Shown: piece after piece, positions 28,498-37,827 of the stretch
Layout: every line of letters starts with the position of its first letter
Numbering within the stretch: position 1 is the stretch's first letter
Virus record (IMG/VR): IMGVR_UViG_3300032309_000997
Location: 1-39,347 of that record
Reading direction: 5' to 3' (one strand)
Length of the DNA stretch: 39,347 bases
Source: a virus
Translations under genes and position numbers: made by a program
Notes under the pieces: model-generated
The model's input: the letters and a program-made list of their open reading frames with translations, nothing else
Databases searched by the model: none
What the model was told of the DNA's origin: nothing

Positions 28498-30581
28498 TAA
28501 ACAATTCTACCGGGACGCAACTGATTAAACCCATTTGTAATCTCATACAACGAAAACGTTGGAGGATAATCCGAAGTTGTAATCGTATACGTCACAGCCT
28601 GCGACAAAACCTGACTATCAAAACGCACAACATTAGAACGCGAAGACTTCGAAACAGCACTTTCATACCCAATGCTTGCAACATTCCCATCAGCAGCAAG
28701 ACCCTTAGTTGCTGAAACAGAAAACGAACCAACACCAATTCCGGGCCAAATTTCCGCCGATGGGTATGTAGTTGAAGAAGGATAAACAGTTACGCCGCCA
28801 AGCATTGTGTAAGTAAACAATCCGTGACGATAACGCCGTTTTTGCGCAGGATCACCCTCGGCATACGCACGAGTAATAATCGTAGAGTTAATGCCAGTTC
28901 CGTCAACATCGTACGAATAATCATCGGGAACAACAACACGATCAAGGCGAATCACACGATCATAACTACTTGTTGTAGTTGTCGTCCCGTACTTTGTCGC
29001 GTACACACGATTACTTGTTTGGTCAGGATCAGTCGCACTAGCACCAATCTGCAACTGGCCTTGTGGGATACGAGTCCAACCAAACTGATTACGAAGATCA
29101 CACAAAAACCCGCCAACAGCAGTGCTGATGTAGTAATGCGAATCATTAATATTTGCCGAACCAAAAACTCCTGTACCAGCCGAACCGCCACTAAACCCAT
29201 CAACACCATCAAACAAAGACTTATCAAACGTAAAAGACGATGGACTACCCGTCGAATCGCCCCACAAAGTTGCAATCTTCTTTGTCATCGTATTCACAAG
29301 AGTTGCGCCATCAGTCAAATACACGCCATCCTGCGCAGCAAACATCACACCAGCAGTAGTACGCTGAACACTGCCAGCACTAATACACCCAACCTGCTGA
29401 GAAAAACCACGAATATTTGCCGTAATACCACCACGACTCAACGAAACATTCGCAATACTTCCAGCCTGCGTAAGCAAATAACCACTCAGCATCACGCAAC
29501 CGCGAGTTCCAAGAACCATCATGTTGCCCGAACCAACAGGAACAAGAGCAATAATCCGCTCAATATCTTCAACATCAATATAGTTCAACTGGGGAAACCC
29601 CATACGAGTTGCCTGAACAAGACCATCAACACTACCCGTTGTATTCGCCGACCCGGCAGAACCCGGAGTTGCGCTATACCACGAAGGAGTTGTCGCATCA
29701 GCAGCCTCGCGAACACTCCACATAATCCGGTTAGGATGCCGCGTAGACTTCCCAGTATTCGCATCAACTAGACGCACATCTCCAATAACAATGCGAGAAT
29801 CACCGCCAGACACAAACGTTCCAACACAACCAGCACTAGCAACATACTGACCATCGCTCTTACCGCCAACCATTGGCAAGATTGGATAATACGCAGCACT
29901 GGTATACGTCACCGGAACAGCGGTTGTGCCATAAATGGGCGCAGGATCAACAGTGATAATGCCAGCGTTAACATTAACGATTCGACCCGTATATTCATTT
30001 GTTCCACCATTAGACAAATGAACATAACCACCAACACTCATATTCCCTGCTGGAGTCGCGCCAACATTAAATTCTGGATTACCAGACGTAGATGTAATCG
30101 AAAGACCAGAAGCAGAATATTGGGCTTCTGTTTTCAGAGAAAAATTAACTCCCCCACACCACGCAAATGGCGAATAGCCAGAAGCAGAAGCAACTGGATA
30201 TACTGCGGAATCACCATAAGTCGTTGGCGTACTAATTGATTCAGCAACAATGCTTGTAGTAAAAGGCGTAATAGTTGAAAGAGAAGAAGAATATGGAAGC
30301 GAAGCAGTCTGAAGCACGGAACCATTAACTGCGGCTGGATACAAAAACTTATTAGCATCAACATTTGCGCTACGCTGAGCCGCAATTTGCGTAGGAGCCA
30401 TACTTGTCGTATTTGATAGAACACGAGTAGAACCACTACGCTTAGCAAGCGAACCACTATTTGTAATTACAATATTTAGAGCGTCATAAACAGCCCCATC
30501 AGGAATAAGGTGACGCGGAACATCTCGCACCATCCCAGTAAAAAAGTTGGAATGGCTCGCGTACTGAACAGTACCAGCCAT
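28497..30581 (-). CDS. Tail nozzle/tubular-B-like protein, 694 residues
   Basis: This beta-rich protein follows the tail adaptor, which is the place of T7 gp12 (tail nozzle). It begins with A-S-H-S-N-F-F-T-G-M-V-R-D-V-P and P-D-G-A-V-Y-D-A-L-N, a typical opening for such proteins. The body is Gly/Ser/Thr-rich beta-propeller-like sequence (Y-V-A-S-A-G-C-V-G-T-F-V, G-R-I-V-N-V-N-A-G-I) and it ends in a short strand. The length is near that of T7 gp12 (794). I infer the role from position and composition. Confidence 0.75.
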   Translation of the reverse strand: MAGTVQYASHSNFFTGMVRDVPRHLIPDGAVYDALNIVITNSGSLAKRSGSTRVLSNTTSMAPTQIAAQRSANVDANKFLYPAAVNGSVLQTASLPYSSSLSTITPFTTSIVAESISTPTTYGDSAVYPVASASGYSPFAWCGGVNFSLKTEAQYSASGLSITSTSGNPEFNVGATPAGNMSVGGYVHLSNGGTNEYTGRIVNVNAGIITVDPAPIYGTTAVPVTYTSAAYYPILPMVGGKSDGQYVASAGCVGTFVSGGDSRIVIGDVRLVDANTGKSTRHPNRIMWSVREAADATTPSWYSATPGSAGSANTTGSVDGLVQATRMGFPQLNYIDVEDIERIIALVPVGSGNMMVLGTRGCVMLSGYLLTQAGSIANVSLSRGGITANIRGFSQQVGCISAGSVQRTTAGVMFAAQDGVYLTDGATLVNTMTKKIATLWGDSTGSPSSFTFDKSLFDGVDGFSGGSAGTGVFGSANINDSHYYISTAVGGFLCDLRNQFGWTRIPQGQLQIGASATDPDQTSNRVYATKYGTTTTTSSYDRVIRLDRVVVPDDYSYDVDGTGINSTIITRAYAEGDPAQKRRYRHGLFTYTMLGGVTVYPSSTTYPSAEIWPGIGVGSFSVSATKGLAADGNVASIGYESAVSKSSRSNVVRFDSQVLSQAVTYTITTSDYPPTFSLYEITNGFNQLRPGRIV
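28498..28509 (-). promoter_or_regulatory. Putative leaderless -10 element before the 333-residue fibre gene
   Basis: GG-TAGAAT, TGTTTA, then GTG. The hexamer lies inside the last codons of the upstream gene, so coding constraint also acts on it. Confidence 0.4.
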
Positions 30582-30584
30582 ACG

Positions 30585-31286
30585 CTAACTCTGCCGCTGC
30601 GTAAAGGAGTAATACGTCGAATTATCGTGGAACGGACGACGAGGATTACGCAAGTAACCCGTCTGAATAGCCTTCGCCGTACGACCCTGACGACGAGTAA
30701 GCCACTTCTGGAAACGATCCATTCCAGCCTGAAACTTTGCGTCAAGAGCATTACTAAGGTTCTGATCCTCACCAACCGCATCGGCAAGACGAGCAGCAGC
30801 GCCAATTGCAATCAGCCAGTGCCACTGCGACGGAATATCATCGGGAGTCTGACTATCCGTCGTAAGGTCCGTCGAAGTCTGAGCATAATAAATCTTCAAC
30901 GTGTCACCACTCTGCTGCGGAACAGGCCACAACCGAATCGTGTCCAACCCCATAAAAGCGTACTTACGAACAGCGCCAATAGGATTTGTCGCATTCAACG
31001 CAAGAAGTTCATCAGGACTAGACGGCTCAAGAATGTACGAATACGTCGAACCAAGCCCAAGATACTCAAGATACTGAAGCGCACCAAAATCAGAAATCGA
31101 CCAATCGGACGAAATATCGTACACAGACTGACTCTCAACCAACGGCTTGCTGACCATCGTAACCTTCAACTGCGCATTGACAACAATGTCATCAATCGTA
31201 TCGTTAACGTGATACCCAGCCTCAGTATCATCATCATTCAACGCAAGGTTCTGCGCTCGCGTTTTCAACTGAGCAAACGTAGCCAC
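30585..31286 (-). CDS. Head-tail adaptor / tail tubular A-like protein, 233 residues
   Basis: The protein is helical at both ends with a beta centre. It begins A-T-F-A-Q-L-K-T-R-A-Q-N-L-A-L-N-D and has L-L-A-L-N-A-T-N-P, W-P-V-P-Q-Q-S-G, L-K-I-Y-Y-A-Q and W-H-W-L-I-A-I-G-A-A-A-R-L-A segments. These are the usual landmarks of gp11/gp4-type adaptors that join the portal to the tail. GTG at 31286 overlaps the previous stop (TAGTG). Confidence 0.8.
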   Translation of the reverse strand: MATFAQLKTRAQNLALNDDDTEAGYHVNDTIDDIVVNAQLKVTMVSKPLVESQSVYDISSDWSISDFGALQYLEYLGLGSTYSYILEPSSPDELLALNATNPIGAVRKYAFMGLDTIRLWPVPQQSGDTLKIYYAQTSTDLTTDSQTPDDIPSQWHWLIAIGAAARLADAVGEDQNLSNALDAKFQAGMDRFQKWLTRRQGRTAKAIQTGYLRNPRRPFHDNSTYYSFTQRQS

Positions 31287-31669
31287 TACTCGTCCATACC
31301 CTTCGGACGAAAAGGATCAACGCCACGGTGCATAACGCTGTGCATATCAACCGTAACCTCAGAAGCACACGTCGGGCACAAGCCCTGCGTCACCATCTTA
31401 AGAACCTCATCGCGATTACGCATCGGTTCCCACTCATTAGCGATAGGCCGAAACGAGCGCACATTCTCAATACACGGACGCGCCGGGAACACACTCAAAC
31501 ACACACCACACGCAAGACCCTGAGCCAAACGATCAGCATCTTCCTGCTGATACTTTCCCTTCAAATACCACATAATGCTGCGCTGAGGCTCGCCACTTGT
31601 CAAGTCATACGTTTCCTCAGCGTGTGCATCAATCGGCCTACGCCACGGTTCTACTCCGACAACAGTCAT
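31286..31669 (-). CDS. Zinc-ribbon protein in the head-tail module, 127 residues
   Basis: The protein has C-G-V-C and C-P-T-C knuckles about 43 residues apart (near residues 54-57 and 97-100) and a helical polar remainder. It overlaps the glycosyltransferase stop and the adaptor start, so it is made with them. A zinc-stabilised minor head protein or a partner of the glycosyltransferase is possible. No family is recognised. Confidence 0.7.
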   Translation of the reverse strand: MTVVGVEPWRRPIDAHAEETYDLTSGEPQRSIMWYLKGKYQQEDADRLAQGLACGVCLSVFPARPCIENVRSFRPIANEWEPMRNRDEVLKMVTQGLCPTCASEVTVDMHSVMHRGVDPFRPKGMDE

Positions 31670-33231
31670 CCTAGTGCCTTAGTATACCTGTTCCGCAACG
31701 ACTCATTACCAACAAAACGATCCCGTTTCACATGAAACATACTACGACGAATCATACGCTTCCGTTCGCGCTCATCATTCAACAAGTCTCCAACCGCCCC
31801 AGCGAACCCCTCAGGACCATCAACGCGAATAATCGAATCGTTCGGAACGCGCTTATACGCCTCACTATTGCTGGCAATAAGAGCAGCACCACTCATTGTA
31901 AACTCAAGCCATTTCAAATCACTCTTGCAACGGGTAACATCATTATCAACTACTGGCGCTAAACCAATACTCCACTTAGACAACACGCGCCTATACGCCG
32001 CCACGCTTGGCGTAAAGCCAAAATGCGTATACGCAAAATCCCACTCAGGATCAAGCCCAACAACATGAACCTCAGCGCCGACCATACTCGCATACCGCAT
32101 CGCGTCCTCAACAAGATGCAAATCATCAAGATGATTCGTACTTAAAACACACCCAACAATCTGTTTACGCGAAGAAGGCTTAGGCCAATCAAACGGATCA
32201 ACCGTGTTCTCACACAACACCACATTCGGATTAACTTCTCCGTACACATCAACCAATGCTGGAGTAGCGCAAATAACATAGTCGGCCTCTTCCACCATCC
32301 GCTTATGCGACTCTTGACGCTCTCCCCACATCTCACCATTCTTCCGATGATACCGACCAACAACTTCCTGCAAATCATCAGACAAATAATTATCATCAAC
32401 ATCAATCACACGCTTCTTGCCCAACTTAGCACCAAGATCCCACAACTCTTGCGCATCACTATTCGGATACTGGTAAACCCACGCATTAGCCTGATGCTCA
32501 TCCTGAGTATCAAAAGAAATACGAACAGCCGAATCCGTAGTACGCGCAGCCAACTCGCACCGAACATACCCAGTACCATCCATCCGCCACTCATAAAACA
32601 CAGCAGGAACAGACTCGCGCTTCTCATACGGCGCAAGATCAGCCCACGTCATCTCCATCTTCGCAGCCTCACGCACCGTCGAACGATGCAACCCGTCAAG
32701 ACGCTGCCGATACCCATACCGCGCAAGAGGAGCAGGAGCAAGACGATAACCCGCCTTCGCAACACGGTACATCAAATCCCAATCCTCAATCACCGTATCC
32801 GTCCAACCACCAACACTTTTCAACACCTTGGTTTTAATTAAGAACACGCCACACACATTCTTATCCTGAATGCGCTTAAGCGACCACGGCTCAACAATCA
32901 TCCTAAAGCGCTGCGCACCAAACCCAAGCATCCACGGATACGCACCATCATAATCAACCGCTGCTTCCCACAAACGCCACAACGTCTTCGAATCAACCAC
33001 ATCATCAGAACCCATCACAAACGTGTACTTTGTCGTGATCGTATCCAACGCAGCATTTAACGCTAAAGCCATCTCATGCTTACCAGCATTCTTCGCAATA
33101 ACCACACGCACGCCACGCGGCAACGACCGCAAAGTCTCGCGCAGAAGATCCTCATTCTCACCATGCCACGGAATAAGGACCGTCACATGCCGCCTAACAG
33201 CCGCCTCATACGCGGCAATGTTGTGATGCAT
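31666..33231 (-). CDS. Two-domain glycosyltransferase (GT-A then GT-B like)
   Basis: The 521-residue protein has an N-terminal GT2-like domain: V-T-V-L-I-P-W-H (16-23), the D-x-D-type G-S-D-D (74-77) and I-E-D-W-D-L (148-153). From about residue 245 it continues as a GT4-like GT-B domain (V-I-D-V-D-D, I-C-A-T-P-A-L, L-C-E-N-T-V-D, W-S-I-G-L-A-P-V, and G-A-A-L-I-A-S-N). The motifs look intact. It overlaps the upstream (TAATG) and downstream genes and sits between the capsid and tail-adaptor genes, so it is expressed with virion genes. Its target could be a virion protein or host glycan. Confidence 0.88.
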   Translation of the reverse strand: MHHNIAAYEAAVRRHVTVLIPWHGENEDLLRETLRSLPRGVRVVIAKNAGKHEMALALNAALDTITTKYTFVMGSDDVVDSKTLWRLWEAAVDYDGAYPWMLGFGAQRFRMIVEPWSLKRIQDKNVCGVFLIKTKVLKSVGGWTDTVIEDWDLMYRVAKAGYRLAPAPLARYGYRQRLDGLHRSTVREAAKMEMTWADLAPYEKRESVPAVFYEWRMDGTGYVRCELAARTTDSAVRISFDTQDEHQANAWVYQYPNSDAQELWDLGAKLGKKRVIDVDDNYLSDDLQEVVGRYHRKNGEMWGERQESHKRMVEEADYVICATPALVDVYGEVNPNVVLCENTVDPFDWPKPSSRKQIVGCVLSTNHLDDLHLVEDAMRYASMVGAEVHVVGLDPEWDFAYTHFGFTPSVAAYRRVLSKWSIGLAPVVDNDVTRCKSDLKWLEFTMSGAALIASNSEAYKRVPNDSIIRVDGPEGFAGAVGDLLNDERERKRMIRRSMFHVKRDRFVGNESLRNRYTKALG

Positions 33232-33875
33232 TACGCAGGAATCTCGCGCTGAAGCAAAGCGTTCTCAACAACTTCCGCAGCCAACTCAACCTTCAAAGCC
33301 TCAATAGCCTTAGGGATCTCATAACGCGGACGCTCACGCTGCAACTCGTACGCAATCACATAATCCGGATCATAACCACCATCACGAATCATGTCGCAAA
33401 TAAGAGCAGCAGTAGGCTTGCCCTTCTTGCCCTGCATGTTCTCATACGTCGGCCACGGAGGATCAAGTTTCTTACCACTTACCTGAATGTAATGATTGCC
33501 AATACCAGCATCATTCAACAAACGTTCTTCCGCGTACTTCCGATCTTCTTCGTTACCAATAGTCTCCGTGTCATACACGCTAAACATAAGATCAGGATTC
33601 CAACCATCATGCGCAATACCATTTACCACGCCAACAACAGTTGTCGGCGTAGCGCCATACGCAGTAATCGAACCATCATCACGACGACCAAAGCCAAGCC
33701 AATGCTGCTTAGCCATCTCAGCCTCCTCAGGACGCACCATGCCATGCTGAAAATCACAACTAATGGCAGCCTGCATCTGCTGAGGAATCATGACGCCGCC
33801 GGGTCCAATAACCATCTGAACGGAATCGGGACGAGCAATAAACGTGTAATTAGAGTGGCGACTTACAAAACGCAT
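33231..33875 (-). CDS. Hypothetical head-region protein after the capsid gene, 214 residues
   Basis: The protein begins M-R-F-V-S-R-H-S-N-Y, a beta-rich opening, and later has I-S-C-D-F-Q-H-G and a helical, Glu-rich C-terminus (I-E-A-L-K-V-E-L-A-A-E-V-V-E). I do not recognise an enzyme. Its position between capsid and adaptor fits a head-completion or decoration protein. A CGGAG site lies 7 bases before the ATG and the capsid terminator lies 25-71 bases upstream. Confidence 0.7.
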   Translation of the reverse strand: MRFVSRHSNYTFIARPDSVQMVIGPGGVMIPQQMQAAISCDFQHGMVRPEEAEMAKQHWLGFGRRDDGSITAYGATPTTVVGVVNGIAHDGWNPDLMFSVYDTETIGNEEDRKYAEERLLNDAGIGNHYIQVSGKKLDPPWPTYENMQGKKGKPTAALICDMIRDGGYDPDYVIAYELQRERPRYEIPKAIEALKVELAAEVVENALLQREIPA

Positions 33876-33899
33876 TTGGTTTCTCCGGGTCGGTAGGAG

Positions 33900-33946
33900 G
33901 GAAAATTGGACTGGGAGGGAGCCACCCGAAAGCGACTCCCTCCCAG
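33900..33946 (-). terminator. Intrinsic terminator after the major capsid gene
   Basis: A perfect 11-bp stem CTGGGAGGGAG/CTCCCTCCCAG (33946-33936 with 33921-33911), extendable inward with wobbles, is followed on the minus strand by TCCAATTTTCC. It starts 11 bases after the capsid stop. It would set a high capsid-to-downstream transcript ratio. Confidence 0.82.
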
Positions 33947-33956
33947 ATTGGTTGGC

Positions 33957-35114
33957 TTAGTAGCCCGTGATGCCCGAGATGATAGCGTGCTTCTTCTCAA
34001 GGCCGATCTCCAACGACCACTCGGTCAGATACTCCTGCTTGACCGAATCCTCGTCGTTAGCCTGACGATCAGGCTTCAGCACCGTGTCGCGGAGCGGACG
34101 CATCGTCACGTCCTCCATGTCCACGACAACACCGATGCCGCCGTACTGGTTGCCCGTGGACTGGAAATCGTACCAGTCACGCTTAACCATGATCTGCACC
34201 GTTGCGCCCGAAGCGCTCTGGTACTTCGAGAGCGACACACCGTACGTGTCGATGCTCGGTGCCGGGGGAGCCAACTTGCTCTGCGGGAACGAAGACAGAG
34301 CCGACGCCACCAGCGGCGAGCAGAACATAACCTTGTTCTGCGAACCATAACGGAACGCCTTGCGAAGGAACGTTTCGAAAACGCTCTCCGTCAGCGTGCC
34401 AACACCAGAAGTCACGTTCGACGTAACGTACTGGTACAGACCACCACAGTAGCCAATCGGTGCGCCACCAGAAGTGTTGAGATCGCGCACGCCCCAGAAC
34501 ATCGTGTTCTCCAACTGGCGCTTATGCTCAATCAACTTCTTCTTAGCCTCGTTAGCAGGCTCCGGACCGCCATACAACTTCGAAGCGACCAGCGTGTTCG
34601 TAAAGCCGAACGGATCACGCTGAATCTGAGCGTAGTTGTAGTTGGCAACCTTCTTCGTCTGCACGAGCGTGCCAAGGGTTGCACCCTCAGCAGCCGCGTT
34701 ACCGATCTTAACGAGGTCAATGCCGCTCGCAGCCGAGAGAGCAGTGACGCCGCCAAGAGCACGGGTGACGTAGATGGTGTTAGCCGAAACAGCCGAGACA
34801 CTAGCGTTCTCGCCCGTCGTAGCAAAACGCACAACGTCGCCTGCGCGGAAGTACGTGCCAGTGCCAGTCGCAACCGCAATGGCAGTGTCAGCCGATGCAG
34901 CCGACGCGCTAAGCGTCGTAAGGCGCGGCATCAACTCGTCCGACAACCACTCAACTTTCTGCGAGTAAGCAGCGCGAGAAGCGGTCTTCTGAAGCATCGT
35001 CGTCAGGGGAGCCTCATCAGGCTCCAACTGCGCGATAGTGGGGGACATATCAACGACACGCTGATTGGACAGAATATCCGCGTCGTCAACGACCCCAGAG
35101 AGGATAGTAGGCAT
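33957..35114 (-). CDS. Major capsid protein (HK97-fold, SU10/DUF5309-like)
   Basis: The 385-residue protein begins P-T-I-L-S-G-V-V-D-D-A-D-I and has T-I-A-Q-L-E-P-D-E-A-P-L-T-T-M-L at about 26-41. A Ser/Ala/Thr-rich region follows (about 68-140), then an I-Q-R-D-P-F-G-F-T segment, a long helix K-K-K-L-I-E-H-K-R-Q-L-E-N-T-M-F-W-G, and an end rich in beta strands. These features fit the HK97-fold capsid family with DUF5309-like helix. The gene is bracketed by the scaffold gene and a strong terminator. Confidence 0.88.
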   Translation of the reverse strand: MPTILSGVVDDADILSNQRVVDMSPTIAQLEPDEAPLTTMLQKTASRAAYSQKVEWLSDELMPRLTTLSASAASADTAIAVATGTGTYFRAGDVVRFATTGENASVSAVSANTIYVTRALGGVTALSAASGIDLVKIGNAAAEGATLGTLVQTKKVANYNYAQIQRDPFGFTNTLVASKLYGGPEPANEAKKKLIEHKRQLENTMFWGVRDLNTSGGAPIGYCGGLYQYVTSNVTSGVGTLTESVFETFLRKAFRYGSQNKVMFCSPLVASALSSFPQSKLAPPAPSIDTYGVSLSKYQSASGATVQIMVKRDWYDFQSTGNQYGGIGVVVDMEDVTMRPLRDTVLKPDRQANDEDSVKQEYLTEWSLEIGLEKKHAIISGITGY

Positions 35115-35196
35115 AACCTAATCTTCTTTCTAGATAAGAGTGTTTACGGGTTTCTGCGGTTGTCCAACGGTCGGGTTGGGCCACACATGGTCGGAA

Positions 35197-36087
35197 CTAC
35201 GCATTTAGAATAGCATTATTGATACGGGAAACATAATCCTCGTTTCCAACATCAACAACGCCCTGACGCGACTGCGTAAAAGCACTAGGCTGCTCAACCT
35301 GCTGAGACTGCTGAAACGGCTGCTCTCGCATACGAACAATCGCGTACAGACTCTTGACGCCTTCCTGAATCTTGTCCGGCGTATCCATTCCCTGAGGGAA
35401 GAAAGCAAGATGCAACTGATCAACAGGAATATGATCAATATACTCCTGAATCTTCTCACTGTAATCAGAAAGATCAGGAATCTGCGACTCTAGCGCATCA
35501 AGGCTAGACTCAAAAAGGCTCTGCGTTTGCTGATCCCGAAGCGGCGTAATCTGCTCACGAAGCGCAGCCAACTCCTGCTCATACTGCTCGCGCACCTGAT
35601 TAGTCTGCTGATTAACATACCAAGAATTAGCCTCAGCAGGCTTAGTCTCAAACCAATGCTCCCAAAGACTATTTACAGTCTCCTGCGGAACACGACCATT
35701 ATTTGCAATAGCCCACTGAGCAGCAGCACCCGGATCACGCTCAGCCCAACCAACCAACTCTTCCTCGTTCTGAGGCTCACCATTAAACGTCATGCCCCAC
35801 GGCTGAGCAGGCTCCTCATAATCGTCCTCCTGAAGAAGCGCCTCAAGATCAGCAAGACGCTGCCGATCCTGCGTAAACTGAGACTCAAGATTCTTATACG
35901 CCTCAGCAAGATCATCAGGCGACTTAAACTTGCCAAGCAACAAGTCTTCCTGCGACGGCGCTTCCTCTACAACATCAGCACCAGACTCAACAGGAGCAGC
36001 CTGCTCTGGAATCGGGGGAACGCCACCATGCAGAATGGCATCCGCAATAGGATCGCGCTCGTCAGTAGTCTCTTCAAACTCGCTCAT
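35197..36087 (-). CDS. Capsid scaffolding protein
   Basis: The 296-residue protein is acidic and largely helical, with a Glu-rich N-terminus (E-E-T-T-D-E-R-D), G-K-F-K-S-P-D-D-L-A-E-A-Y-K-N-L-E and coiled-coil segments (Q-V-R-E-Q-Y-E-Q-E-L-A-A-L-R-E-Q). The G-K-(F/Y)-(K/R)-S-P-(D/E)-E-L motif is common in podovirus scaffolds. It lies between portal and capsid, the expected place. An optimal GGAGG site precedes the ATG. Confidence 0.88.
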   Translation of the reverse strand: MSEFEETTDERDPIADAILHGGVPPIPEQAAPVESGADVVEEAPSQEDLLLGKFKSPDDLAEAYKNLESQFTQDRQRLADLEALLQEDDYEEPAQPWGMTFNGEPQNEEELVGWAERDPGAAAQWAIANNGRVPQETVNSLWEHWFETKPAEANSWYVNQQTNQVREQYEQELAALREQITPLRDQQTQSLFESSLDALESQIPDLSDYSEKIQEYIDHIPVDQLHLAFFPQGMDTPDKIQEGVKSLYAIVRMREQPFQQSQQVEQPSAFTQSRQGVVDVGNEDYVSRINNAILNA

Positions 36088-36120
36088 CTTGTCCTCCGGT
36101 CGGATAGTCGGTAGTCGGAA

Positions 36121-37827
36121 TTACTGTTGTGGTTGGCCGGAACCGGCCCCGAGCGCAGCAAGGATTTCCGGCGGAATGCTCGGCGCTCCGGGCGCTGCGC
36201 CCATTGGGGTTGTCGGTTCCGGCTGTGACGGACCCGGCCCTCCGACCAAAGGCGGGTTCTGCACTTGCTCGGCGCTACCAAGATATTCCTTCGGGTCTTC
36301 ATCAAACGCCTGAATCACATCTTCTGCGACCCGACGCATATTCGGAGTAACGCCACTCTGAGTAAGAAGCATATAATTCTGACCAAACCAATTAGCAAAC
36401 GCAAGCGCCTCAGCACGGCGCTCCTGCCGCATAAGCGACTCGTTCGCATCTTCAACACGAAAATCGTACTGGCCTTGGATATCGGTAGGCGTAACAACAC
36501 GCCAATCGTTTTCAGCCTCACGATCAATACGGATGGCGACCGGCCCCGGAAGCAACTGCTGATTCAGAGCAACCTGCTGCTCACCGGCTCGGCGCATCGC
36601 ATACATAATCTGCTGCTTCATCCGAATGATGCGCTTTGCAGCCATGTTGCTAATGACCGAAATGCCGGTCGCCGTTGTCTGATCAATCTGCGTATTAGAC
36701 GCGCCCGACAAGTAACCAACAGCGCCAGTAATGTTCTGCAAATCACCCTTAAGCATCTCCTCAGCCTGCACCGACGGCTGAAGAATGCTGATATTCGGCT
36801 GAAAGGCTTGCACCTGATCAGGGCGCAACGGAATAACAGCGCCCGGAAACAAACGAATGTCCTGCTGCTCCGTGTTTGGATCAACAAACATGGCAGCGTT
36901 AGCCATAAACTTAGAGTTATCAATGCGCTGATTCTGAAGTTCCCACAACGCAATCTGCAAATCACTAATGATCTCAACCATGCTCTTGCCACGAAACGAA
37001 AACGGCGTTGGCATGATATTGGCTACAACAAACGGAAACTCTCCATGCCAAAACGGGCTAACACAATCACGAATGATCGTATTCCGGTTAGCGACAACGG
37101 TAAGGCGCATTGTGTTTCCATCGCGCCACCACCACTCAACAACTTCAACACGATTACGTCGCTCCTTATCATCAGGAGCCATCGTGCTTGTCATCTCAAC
37201 AATCTTGTCCAAATTCTCGTACACACCAGAAGCCTCAAGACTACGCTTTGACTCGTAAGTACGAAAAAACACATACTCAGCATCATCAAGGCTGGTAGCG
37301 TTGGAGTCCCACAAAAAGTGATTAGCGTCTACATTTACAAATCCGGGCTGCTGCCGATACGGCACTGTTTCAAACGGCTTACGCATCCCTAGCGGATCCG
37401 GCTTGTAATTCGGCGTAGGAACCTTACGCCACTCCTCAAGCCACGGAATCTTCGCAATACTAATTCCGCGAATAAGCGACTGCTTTACAAACAAAGCGTA
37501 TTTCTCACCAAAATTATCCTTGTAACGCTGTTGCTTCAAAATATGCGTAAGCAGGTCTGCGCCCTCTTCGTGCTGCGGCTGAGCGGCAATTACGCGCACA
37601 TCAGGATCATCATCAACAATGTTGGATTCAATAATGTCAATGATCTGGAGCGCGTATGGCGGGTGCAGGTCACTCTGCCATTCACTGTTAGATGGTTTGA
37701 TGATTGCGTTGTAACCATCATCACACTTTTTGTAGAACTCGCGATTCTGCCTATGCTTTTGGTCGGACTGTCCCCAGCACTTTTGGAATCGGTCTAGAAG
37801 TTTCTTGGAGTCGGAGGATTCAATCAC
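36121..37827 (-). CDS. Portal protein (head-tail connector)
   Basis: This 568-residue protein forms the dodecameric ring through which DNA enters and leaves the head. It starts with a helical N-terminus. It contains I-I-D-I-I-E-S-N-I-V-D-D-D-P-D-V (about 71-86), G-F-V-N-V-D-A-N-H-F-L-W-D and W-E-L-Q-N-Q-R-I-D-N, typical for podovirus-type portals. The last 60 residues are a Pro/Gly-rich tail. GTG at 37827 overlaps the previous stop. It is followed by the scaffold gene. Confidence 0.9.
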   Translation of the reverse strand: MIESSDSKKLLDRFQKCWGQSDQKHRQNREFYKKCDDGYNAIIKPSNSEWQSDLHPPYALQIIDIIESNIVDDDPDVRVIAAQPQHEEGADLLTHILKQQRYKDNFGEKYALFVKQSLIRGISIAKIPWLEEWRKVPTPNYKPDPLGMRKPFETVPYRQQPGFVNVDANHFLWDSNATSLDDAEYVFFRTYESKRSLEASGVYENLDKIVEMTSTMAPDDKERRNRVEVVEWWWRDGNTMRLTVVANRNTIIRDCVSPFWHGEFPFVVANIMPTPFSFRGKSMVEIISDLQIALWELQNQRIDNSKFMANAAMFVDPNTEQQDIRLFPGAVIPLRPDQVQAFQPNISILQPSVQAEEMLKGDLQNITGAVGYLSGASNTQIDQTTATGISVISNMAAKRIIRMKQQIMYAMRRAGEQQVALNQQLLPGPVAIRIDREAENDWRVVTPTDIQGQYDFRVEDANESLMRQERRAEALAFANWFGQNYMLLTQSGVTPNMRRVAEDVIQAFDEDPKEYLGSAEQVQNPPLVGGPGPSQPEPTTPMGAAPGAPSIPPEILAALGAGSGQPQQ

